NCBI RefSeq assembly: GCF_027579695.1
Contig: NC_083583.1
Coordinates: 25,811,099-25,875,098, forward strand
DNA: 64,000 nucleotides
Source: Neoarius graeffei
Taxonomy: Eukaryota > Chordata > Actinopteri > Siluriformes > Ariidae
Direction: 5' to 3'
A program made the translations under genes and the position numbers. The notes under the pieces are model-generated. The model did no database searches, was not told where the DNA came from, and saw nothing but the letters and a program-made list of their open reading frames with translations. Shown here in pieces: positions 43,143 to 64,000 of this stretch (positions are counted from its first letter, which is position 1; each line of letters opens with the position of its first letter).

Positions 43143-43838
43143 AGCACCCTGTTAATGAAAGGAAGATAGGAGAAGAATGGTTAGACTGGTTTGAACTGAC
43201 AAGAAACCTACAGTAATTCAAATGGCCACTCTGTACAACTGTCTTGAGCAGAAAAGTATGTCAAAATGCACATCGAACCTTGAGGCAGATGGGATCCTGT
43301 GAGCCAAGAATAGGAACAGTTAAAGATTGGCAAAAGACCAGGTGACATAATTTAAACTTTTGTGTTATTGGAGGTCAGTCACTGAACTAAAACTTGGTTC
43401 AGGTTTTATTTTCAGTGAATATGTGTGAGAGAGCTGGTATGTTTGAAATGTAACAAAGCATGACCTTGGCTATTGCACTTTTATTGTAGCCTCAAGTAAT
43501 GCATCAGATTTACATACTTTGCATTGCTGTGAAGAACAAAAGGGGATTAATCATGAGTAAAATAGCTGCCTCCTGCAGTCCCAATGACCTGTCTCTGCTT
43601 TCAGTACACCTGACTCTGTTACCAATGATGGATGATGTGTGAAACTCATGCAGTGCATTTTGCTTCTATGTATAGCCAATTCTATTCTTGTAACTACATA
43701 AACAGTGTTTACTCAGTCAAGTACATTTGTCATTTTCTCAGCTGTGGAGCAAGCTAGACATTGCTGTCACTGCAGTGATGTACGATATGATCTGTATCTC
43801 ATTGCCATCAGAAGTTTAGATGAAAATCACTGTTTGTG
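43143..43838. other. Upstream region of kbtbd13
   Basis: Single-copy-looking DNA before the kbtbd13 start. A pyrimidine-rich TTGTCATTTTCTCAG at about 43727-43741 could be the acceptor of a 5' untranslated exon. No TATA box is evident. Confidence 0.4.
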
Positions 43839-45338
43839 ATGATGGAGCCTAGCAGCTGTGCTGGCTCAGAGTTAGAACCTGCTATGATGGTTTGTCGAGC
43901 TCAAGTCTCTGAAAATGTAGCAGTCAGAGTGAGGCTAGCTGGCAGAGTTTTCACAGTGGACAAAACCCTCCTGGAGGACAACTGCGAATACTTCCGGGCG
44001 CTTTTCCAATCAGGAATGAAGGAATGCCAGCAGGAGGAAATTTGCCTTCAGGTAGTGACTGCTCATGGCTTTCTTTTGGCACTTCAGGTGATTCAAGGTG
44101 AGAGACCTATCCTTGATTGTGATGAAATTGTTGATGCTATAGAGTGTGCTGCCTTCCTTCAGGTGAAGCTTCTTGTTAAACATATTGTAAACAACATTAA
44201 TTCTGATAACTGCCTCCTCATCTATCACTCAGCTTTTACTTATGGCTTATGGGAACTGTTCAAAAATGCAGCTTTGTTCATTTGTGATATGTACCAAGAC
44301 CTCAAGGAGGACGTACAGTGCCTGCCAAAGGAACTTACTGATTACATTGAATCTCTTATTCCTAGTACATATGTTATCATTGGGACTCACTCACCCACCA
44401 TTAAGCTGCTTCAAGACTTTATGAGGACAGTATGTTACCTCGATGAGGATGAGAATGACTGGAAAGTTCTCACTCACCTACCACTTAACACTAGCACCAC
44501 CATGGCTGGGGTTACAGTCCTTGATAACAAGATCTTCATTGTTGGTGGTGTGTATGACATCAGCAATAAAGTTGTAGACTCTGGTTTCTGTTATGATGTG
44601 ACCTCAGATACCTGGACTACATTTTCAAGCCCACAACAGCTCCGGTATAACTGTACCCTGGTGGGACACGAAGGCTCTCTTTATGTGCTTGGTGGAGAGT
44701 TTGAAAGATCCATTATGTCATCTGTAGAAAAATACAATGTGTCCACAGACACATGGAGCTTTGCTGCTCATCTTCCAAGACCTGCTTCTGCTGTAGCTTG
44801 CACCAAGACCATGGATAGGCTATTCATCTGTCTGTGGAAACCAAAAGATGCTACTGAGATCTACGAATACGTAGTTGACAAGGATGAGTGGAGTCTAGTG
44901 ACCACACTGATAAGACGTCAAAGTTATGGGCATTGTATGGTGGCGCACAGGGACAATTTGTACATGATAAGGAATGGGCCATGTGATGACTTCTTGAGAT
45001 GCATGATAGACTGTTATAACCTGACCTCAGGTCAGTGGACAGCCATGCCTGGACAGTATGAAAACAGCAAAGGAGCTTTATTCACAGCAGTGGTGAGAGG
45101 TGATTCTGTTTTTACGGTAAACCGCAGAGCAACGGTGGAGTATGCCATTGAGGACAGCAAATGGAGGACAAAAAAAGAGATGACAGGATTTCCAAGAATT
45201 GGCTCCATGTGGACTTTTCTCTTGAGACTGCCAAAGAAAACCAAAGAACTTCTGGGAAAGGAAGATTTGACAAATGGCCAAGTTTTTACTGCATCCTCTC
45301 ACGTCCTTCCAAGGTCTTCTGTAGTGTGCTATTATTGA
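43839..45338 (+). CDS. kbtbd13: Kelch repeat and BTB domain-containing protein 13 (single coding exon)
   Basis: 499 residues from the ATG at 43839. The reading frame is open three bases further up, but that codon is GTG. BTB domain about residues 25-125 (VRLAGRVFTVDKTLLEDNCE, FRALFQSGM), a short BACK-like region (SDNCLLIYHSAFTYGLWELF), then kelch blades from about residue 205 (KIFIVGGVYD, LYVLGGEFE, SYGHCMVAHRDNLYMIRNGP, NSKGALFTAVVRGDSVFTVN). The family is a cullin-3 ubiquitin-ligase adaptor of striated muscle; the human gene is linked to nemaline myopathy. Human KBTBD13 is also one exon, about 458 residues; this one has about 17 extra N-terminal residues unless a later Met (codon 17 or 18) is used. 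Divergent from rasl12. Confidence 0.95.
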   Translation: MMEPSSCAGSELEPAMMVCRAQVSENVAVRVRLAGRVFTVDKTLLEDNCEYFRALFQSGMKECQQEEICLQVVTAHGFLLALQVIQGERPILDCDEIVDAIECAAFLQVKLLVKHIVNNINSDNCLLIYHSAFTYGLWELFKNAALFICDMYQDLKEDVQCLPKELTDYIESLIPSTYVIIGTHSPTIKLLQDFMRTVCYLDEDENDWKVLTHLPLNTSTTMAGVTVLDNKIFIVGGVYDISNKVVDSGFCYDVTSDTWTTFSSPQQLRYNCTLVGHEGSLYVLGGEFERSIMSSVEKYNVSTDTWSFAAHLPRPASAVACTKTMDRLFICLWKPKDATEIYEYVVDKDEWSLVTTLIRRQSYGHCMVAHRDNLYMIRNGPCDDFLRCMIDCYNLTSGQWTAMPGQYENSKGALFTAVVRGDSVFTVNRRATVEYAIEDSKWRTKKEMTGFPRIGSMWTFLLRLPKKTKELLGKEDLTNGQVFTASSHVLPRSSVVCYY

Positions 45339-45466
45339 CTACACTCTAAGCATTTTATCAGACTGTAGACTTCAGATAAGTAATCTATTTTCCCAAATAA
45401 TAGACTTTCTATTTTTTTCATACACCCTGGTTTAACCAAGGCATGGTGCTTCTACAATATGACTAA

Positions 45467-45472
45467 AATAAA
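45467..45472 (+). promoter_or_regulatory. Polyadenylation signal of kbtbd13
   Basis: AATAAA about 130 nt after the stop codon, the first canonical signal on this strand. Confidence 0.6.
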
Positions 45473-45509
45473 TTTAGCCATGTTTCCATGTACGTGATTT
45501 GTGTTACTG

Positions 45510-45735
45510 TCTGTGTGGAGTTTTGCATGTCCTCATGGGGGCCCTCTGGTTCCCTCCCAGCTCCCAAAACATACTATTAGATTTGGCTATTCTAAATTAC
45601 CCCTGTATGTGAATGTGTGTGCATTGTGCCCTGCAATGGACTAGCATTCTATCCAGGATGCATTTCCACCCTGTACCTGGTCTTTCCAGGATAGGCTCCA
45701 GATCACAAAAAAAAAAAGTGGTTACAGAATATGAA
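45510..45735 (+). repeat. Old SINE remnant
   Basis: GTGTGGAGTTTTGCATG, CCCTCTGGTTCCCTCCCAGCTCCC and ATAGGCTCCAGATC follow the block order of SINE type 1 but are strongly diverged. Ends in an A-rich stretch. Confidence 0.55.
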
Positions 45736-45739
45736 GAAA

Positions 45740-46641
45740 AGACAATGAATAAAGAATTTACAGATTATAGCTATAGCTATAGATAGATATAAATAAAATG
45801 TGTTCTGTTAATGGACAAATGACTGCATGACTGAACCTAAATGGAGATCATTTTGATCAGACTACCAAAAATCAAGTAATTTACATAAGGCTGCTCTTCA
45901 TGCAAGTTTTGTTTCTAGGGCTACAACTGAGCATCAACAAAACGTCATCACCCTAAAAATAATTCTGTAAGACTGGACGCTAGTTTGTCCGTGCCAGAGA
46001 AATGTTGAGATGAAAAGACAGATAGGATCATTGAAGAATCAACAACAAAACATTTCAACACTGTAGTCTCCCATGTGAAAGGACCTCCTTTTAACTTCTA
46101 CTCAAATGATGCAATCCTCAAAATAAATAAATACATAAAATTACTTTTTAATTTGTGCTAAATGCCACATATGGCTAAAGATTCATGCAAGCATCAGTTA
46201 ATACATTATATTGATGATTAGTCCATTAACAAAGCAAACATCTCTTACATTACTGGAGACTGTTATTACTCTAAACAGTTCATAACTGTTTATGTAGGCT
46301 GAACAGAAATTTCTTTCCTTCTTTCTTTGTGTGAAGAAATATTTTAAATATCCCAACAACATGACAAATGAAGGAGCTGGTTAAACTTGTTGAAAGCCCA
46401 CATTTTCTTCCAGGCAGTGAATTAGAAGCAGAAACAGTGATCATTCCCCCCAATTAATCATGCATTGCCAACCCAGTGTTTGGCAAACGGTCCATTTTAA
46501 TTATCTTCTATCCCAAGAGTGACTGAAAAGCTTATCTGTGAACGTTTCATCAAGAATAACAAGCCCATTTTAAATAAATCACACTCACTTTGTGCATGAA
46601 GACACCTCATGATATGATTACACTGATAAATGAAATAAACT
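45740..46641. other. Intergenic DNA between kbtbd13 and ubap1l, nothing recognised
   Basis: AT-rich, with a small (TAGC)n-like patch near 45765-45785. No gene or named repeat. Confidence 0.4.
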
Positions 46642-46643
46642 TA

Positions 46644-48239
46644 CAGTGGTGCTTGAAAGTTTGTGAACCCTTTAGAATTTTCTATATTTCTGCATAAATA
46701 TGACCTAAAACATCATCAGATTTTCACACAAGTAGATAAAGAGAACCCAGTTAAACAAATGAGAAAAAATATTATATTTATTTATAGTCATTTATTTATT
46801 GAGGAAAATGATCGAATATTGCATATCTGTGAGTGGCAAAAGTATGTGAACCTTTGCTTTCAGTATCTGGTGTGAGCCCCTTGTGCAGCAATAACTGCAA
46901 CTAAACATTGCTGGTAACTGTTGATCAGTCCTGCACACCGGCTTGGAGGAATTTTAGCCCATTACTTTGTACAGAACAGCTTCAACTCTGGGATGGTGAT
47001 GGGTTTCCTCACATGAACTGCTTGCTTCAGGTCCTTCCACAACATTTCGATTGGATTAAGGTCAGGACTTTGACTTGGCCATTCCAAAACATTAACTTTA
47101 TTCTTCTTTAACCATTCTTTGGTAGAACGACTTGTGTGCTTAGGGACGTTGTCTTGCTGCATGACCCACCTTCTCTTGAGATTCTGTTCATAGACAGATG
47201 TCCTGACAGTTTCCTTTAGAATTCACTGGTATAATTCAGAATTCATTGTTCCATCAATGATGGCAAGCTGTCCTGGCCCAGATGCAGCAAAACAGGCCCA
47301 AACCATGATACTACCACCACCATGTTTCACAGATGGGATAAGGTTCTTATGCTGGAATGCAGTGTTTTCCTTTCCCCAAACATAACACTTCTCATTTAAA
47401 CCAAAAAGTTCTATTTTGGTCTCATCCATCCACAAAACATTTTTCCAATAGCCTTCTGGCTTGTCCACATGATCTTTAGCAAACTGCAGACGAGCAGCAA
47501 TGTTCTTTTTGAGGAGCAGTGGCTTTCTCCTTGCAACCCTGTCATGCACACCATTGTTGTTCAGTGTTATCCTGATGGTGGACTCATGAACATTAACATT
47601 AGCCAATGTGAGAGAGGCCTTCAGTTGCTTAGAAGTTACCCTGGGGTCCTTTGTGACCTTGCCCACTATTACACGCCTTGCTCTTGGAGTGATCTTTGTT
47701 GGCCGACCACTCCTGGGGAGGGTAACAATGGTCTTGAATTCCCTCCATTTGTACACAATCTGTCTGACTGTGGATTGGTGGAGTCCAAACTCTTTAGAGA
47801 TGGTTTTGTAGCTTTTTCCAGCCTGATGAGCATCAACAACGCTTTTTCTGAGGTCCTCAGAGATCTCCTTTGTTTGTGCCATGATACACTTCCACAAACA
47901 TGTTGTGAAGATCAGACTTTGATAGATCCCTGTTCTTTAAATAAAACAGGGTGCCCACTCACACCTGATTGTCATCCCACTGATTGAAAACACCTGACTC
48001 TAATTTCACCTTCAAATTAACTGCTAATCCTAGAGGTTCACATACTTTTGCCACTCACAGATATGTAATATTGGATCATTTTCCTCAATAAATAAGTGAT
48101 CAAGTATAATATTTTTGTTTCATTTGTTTAACTGGGTTCTCTTTATCTACTTTTAGGGCTTGTGTGAAAATCTGATGTTTTAGGTCATTTATGCAAAAAT
48201 ATAGAAAATTCTAAAGGGTTCACAAACTTTCAAGCACCA

Positions 48240-48242
<3 letters not shown>
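46644..48242 (-). mobile_element. Tc1-like transposon, family A copy 4 (full length, best preserved)
   Basis: 1,599 bp with CAGTGGTGCTTG and CAAGCACCACTG ends, TA at 46642-46643 and 48243-48244. The right TA has expanded into a TA microsatellite. The transposase frame has full length and is disturbed only by two stop codons. Confidence 0.96.
46860..47882 (-). pseudogene. Tc1 transposase, family A copy 4 (340 codons, two nonsense codons)
   Basis: From ATG at 47882 (MAQTKEISEDLRKSVVDAHQ) to TGA at 46860-46862 the length is 1,023 nt with no net frameshift. Premature stops lie at codon 220 (47223-47225, where the family has Arg in YQRILKE) and codon 307 (46962-46964, after LKLFCTK). The helix-turn-helix motifs (TISKEFGLHQSTVRQIVYKW), the GRPTKITPRARR hook, and the Asp (WMDETKIEL), Asp (QQDNVPKHT) and Glu (DLNPIEMLW) of DD34E are intact. 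Confidence 0.92.
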
Positions 48243-48291
<49 letters not shown>

Positions 48292-48292
48292 T
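48243..48292. repeat. (TA)n microsatellite
   Basis: About 48 bp of TA continuing directly from the target TA of Tc1 copy 4, just below the ubap1l stop codon. Confidence 0.93.
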
Positions 48293-48517
48293 CTATGTCC
48301 TGATTCGAAAAATGTTTATATCACAACTGAAAATTGATATTAAACCAATAAATATGTTTGAAAAAAAAAAAGGAACGAAAACATATCCCTAATGGTATAT
48401 GTCGAGCATGGAGAATTTTCTTCCATACATGTGCAGTGCACAGTGCTTCCATCAAGGCCACAGCTGTAACTGTACGCCAACATCAATATACAAAAATGTA
48501 TTGTATGGCTGAGTTGA

Positions 48518-61330
<12,813 letters not shown>

Positions 61331-62927
61331 TCTCCCTTTCACTAAAAACACAATCAATAGAATTGTAAAAAAGAGATGTTTAGATTAATCTGATTTCCTG
61401 AAGGCACTGCAGAAGCACTTGAACCAGATCTTCCCCTGAAACTCTTCTTAGAAAAAAACCCTACGCTTCTGGGTTTCATGCCTTAATCACAGAATTGTGG
61501 ATGCAGACAGAGGATTAAGGGATTAGAGATTACACAGTCTTCACCATCTGACTTGCAGACACCAACTGATGTGACACACACATCCTCTTGGAAATGCTGA
61601 TCTGGGAACTGTTTTGTGGACAAAAAGCCTCCTTGTGAAAGATCTAGATTGAGGAATTGTTGTTCATGATCTGTGTGCAAATGGCAGTTTTACCTGCATG
61701 GCTTTTACTGCCTCAACCTAACCTAGCTGGGAAATCTGTTCAGCTCAAGATCCTTAACTGATCCTGCTGCTTTGAAACCATGTGAAACGGGTCTGGCCCT
61801 GCTTCAGACCTTTAAACCAGTTCAGATGCTCAGTAAAATCTCCTAAATTGTTTTCCTTCTTGTGAAGCAGGGCCAGAAGGTTCAAGACGTCAGATGACTT
61901 GCAAATCCAACAGAGCTGGGACTGCTTTCCATTTTAACGGGAGAATTTCACATCAAGATCAAAGTGATGCAACAGTCTACAGACAGGAGCAGGAGACTCA
62001 CAAATTTGGTCATTAAAACTGAGTACATGTTATCTGTCGAAGTGAACTGAATCTACACCTCACTACTTTGGTTTGATACAAAACATCAGTAAGCTCTGAA
62101 AAAAAAATGACTAATTTAAGGGACTGTAGACATTTTCTACTTCAGTAAGACAGCAAATGATCACAAAAACAAGTGAATTGTGTGACCTAATAAAAATATG
62201 TAAGGACACATTCAATCAATGAAGTTTTAATAAGCATCGAAAACAAAGATCATCTGGTTTACTATCCAGATCATAGACGAAACTGTAAAACCTGTTGAAG
62301 ATAGTTTCTCCAATAACAAGTGGCCTGATGCTTATACAAACCCATAAATAACCATCTTACAGCCAATCACTACTCTATCCCAAAAACACTTTACACTGGA
62401 AAGCATCTGAAAGCAAAACAACAAGCAAACCTTTACTTGGAAAAGTTGCGCCAAAGCAAACAGCATGTGCATGACCCACCTATGTCTTCTGGAGTGCGTG
62501 TGGTCTCAGAGCTATAGCTGTGCGTTTGTGATGTTACTGTCAGCCTGTTTCGAGGGATAACACTCTGCATCGCTAATCCACTGACGTAACACCACACCAT
62601 CAGCTGTTTACCCGACCATATTTCTGATCATTTATCTTAAAACGGACATTTTGGCCTTTTAAAATATAACATGCTTTTCTATAAACTATTGCACTGCAAT
62701 GATTAGATATAAACACTGCACAGCCAGCATGACCACTCTAAACATTCCTGAGAAAAACACTGTCATTTCCAAACTATACACACAATCACCAAGTTCACTG
62801 TTGCTAGTCAACACGGTTTGTGGCTAAATCTGGAGAACTTCCTGGGCTGATCACTCCTCAGCTGAGCTTTTCAAAAGAAATCACATTCACAAACACTCGT
62901 TCAGTACAAACAACTCAGTACGCAGAG
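61331..62927. other. Intergenic region between ubap1l and pdcd7
   Basis: Contains the ubap1l 5' flank. No repeat family, CpG island or open frame of interest recognised. Short frames near 61483-61680 have no support. Confidence 0.45.
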
Positions 62928-62933
62928 TTTATT
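62928..62933 (-). promoter_or_regulatory. Polyadenylation signal of pdcd7
   Basis: AATAAA on the minus strand (TTTATT on plus), about 140 nt after the pdcd7 stop codon. The only other nearby candidates are in the AT-rich stretch at 62945-62965. Confidence 0.55.
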
Positions 62934-63073
62934 AAAGTATTATACACGATATAATAAATAATAGTGGAGATTAGTGCGCCACAAGATGGTGGTAAGTTGC
63001 AGTCCAACACTCAATCTTCGAGATATCAGTTAGTTATATACAGTAATGAACTGGATGAGTTTTCATTCGACGT

Positions 63074-63194
63074 TCATTTCTCAAGAGCGATGGCCCAGAT
63101 GTCATCAGCTGGTGGCTCTGGTAGAACCCAGCCCTGAGGAATGGTGGAACCATCAGGGTGATCTAGAGGAACCAAAAACTGATCCCAGTCTCTC
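63074..63194 (-). CDS. pdcd7: Programmed cell death protein 7, last exon (partial gene)
   Basis: The acceptor is TATTTCACCCTAG|GAGAGAC. After one base completing the previous codon it encodes 39 residues: RDWDQFLVPLDHPDGSTIPQ then GWVLPEPPADDIWAIALEK, TGA at 63074-63076. The WDQ-LVP...IP-GWVLP-PP-x-D-IWA motif matches the C-terminus of PDCD7, the 59-kDa component of the U11/U12 minor spliceosome, as I recall it; the position next to ubap1l supports this. The rest of the gene lies upstream, beyond the window's right end. Confidence 0.82.
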
Positions 63195-63379
63195 CTAGGG
63201 TGAAATACATAAAAATAAATAAATTAAAAAAAAAAGACAAAACAAATGAACACTTGGCTGTTGTTTGCAACTTGAACAGCAGGTCAGAAAATGTGATGTA
63301 TTGATTTATCAGTAGTATACAAGATTATTATTCCTTTCTATTATTTATCATCATCTCCACCAACTTTGTTGGAAGAGGT

Positions 63380-63560
63380 CATGTTTTCGCTTCCATTTGT
63401 TTGCTTGTCTGTTCCAAACATAACTCAAAGTAGTGAACGGATTTTGATGGAAATTTTGAGGAAAGGTGAGCCATGGACCAAGGAACAATTGATTAGATTT
63501 TGATGCAAATCCTGATATGTATGCAGATCTAGGATTCTTTTGTGGATATTCTAGTACACA
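63380..63560 (+). repeat. Dispersed repeat fragment in pdcd7 intron
   Basis: CCACCAACTTTGTTGGAAGAGGTCATGTTTTCG, then TTTGTTTGCTTGTCTGTT and ACGGATTTTGATGGAAATTTTG, is a sequence I recognise as a common dispersed repeat in fish. No ends or coding were seen, so its class is left open. Confidence 0.4.
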
Positions 63561-63764
63561 AAGGCTACTGACAGGAAGACCCTGTCAATAGTGCACTTGG
63601 GAGACTTACTGACAGGGACGTAATCCAGGATGCCCAGCAAATGCAGCAAGTACATGTAACAGGAACACATTAGTCTAATTTGTAAGGCCTACTTGTAATG
63701 GCCCTTTCCATAATGATCCAGTGTGTAGCTGCAGCTATAGGGTCACTGTGACCCTGTGAATAAG

Positions 63765-64000
63765 GTGGTGTTTACATTAGACCGTATCAGTGGATCATCA
63801 GATTAACGTTTTTAAAATGATTCGCGTGCACACAGCAACGCCAATACACGATTCGCGTGCACACAGCAACGCCAATACACGGATACGCTAATCACATGAC
63901 TAATTAGACGGCACATCACATGATCCCAGTGTATTTCAGGCATGCGCAAGTCACTCACCACTTGCAAGTGGAAGGATGGCAAGCAAACACCTTCTCCAGC
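63765..64000 (+). mobile_element. PIF/Harbinger-like element, left end (cut by window)
   Basis: Begins GTGGTGTTTACATTAGACCG and TATCAGTGGATCATCAG, a terminus I recall for a widespread fish Harbinger-type family. The window ends inside it, so the other end is not seen. It contains a perfect tandem duplication of 31 bp (63819-63849 and 63850-63880, GATTCGCGTGCACACAGCAA...). Confidence 0.6.

Overview
The window is a 64 kb piece of a vertebrate nuclear genome, almost certainly a teleost fish. It has GT-AG introns, protein families with vertebrate orthologues, tRNA-derived SINEs, a CR1/L2-clade LINE and many Tc1-like transposons. The mix of repeats would suit an otophysan such as a catfish, but I cannot fix the species from sequence alone.

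Five host genes can be read: slc51b (+; 4942-13167), rasl12 (-; 18160-40858), kbtbd13 (+; 43839-45338), ubap1l (-; 48518-61330) and the last exon of pdcd7 (-; 63074-63194). From memory, the human 15q22.31 block has the same order and relative strands, so this is a conserved syntenic block. The three spliced genes that lie wholly inside give full-length products when exons are read through consistent splice phases: 140, 255 and 375 residues. kbtbd13 is a single coding exon. The genes do not form one pathway: bile acid/steroid export (slc51b), a Ras-like GTPase (rasl12), a muscle BTB-kelch ubiquitin-ligase adaptor (kbtbd13), an ESCRT-I-type ubiquitin-binding protein (ubap1l) and a U12-spliceosome protein (pdcd7).

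Most of the sequence is transposable elements in introns and intergenic DNA, often nested with target duplications still visible. (1) 1-4840: two copies of one Tc1-like family (family A), the first cut by a SINE. (2) slc51b intron 1: an 8-bp-TSD hAT MITE, two SINE types, an AACGTT-rich inverted-repeat element and a third family A copy. Intron 2 is almost entirely a TTAA-flanked element with a THAP domain (Kolobok-like). (3) 13.2-18.1 kb, between the convergent slc51b and rasl12: SINEs and a second Tc1-like family (B1) whose transposase is nearly open. (4) rasl12 intron 4 (18.3 kb): an old Ty3/Gypsy fossil split by a CR1/L2 LINE, itself split by two Tc1 insertions; then a mariner scrap, a third Tc1 family holding a SINE, and a Tc1-in-Tc1 nest holding an LTR fossil. 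(5) rasl12 intron 1: a hAT element with clean 8-bp target duplications carrying a BED-finger exon, a second TTAA/THAP element, a SINE and a solo LTR. (6) The head-to-head rasl12/kbtbd13 interval holds a Harbinger-type element. (7) ubap1l introns: SINEs, Tc1 fragments, a fold-back Tc1 derivative, and a mariner < SINE < unclassified-element nest whose innermost element carries a 345-bp palindrome and a reading frame resembling YqaJ-type transposon proteins.

The most rewarding items are the two TTAA/THAP elements, the palindrome-bearing element at 52431-53622, the fold-back element at 56710-57486, and the very lightly damaged transposases at 46860-47882 and 16518-17533. I see no non-coding RNA gene other than SINE heads, and no CRISPR-like array.
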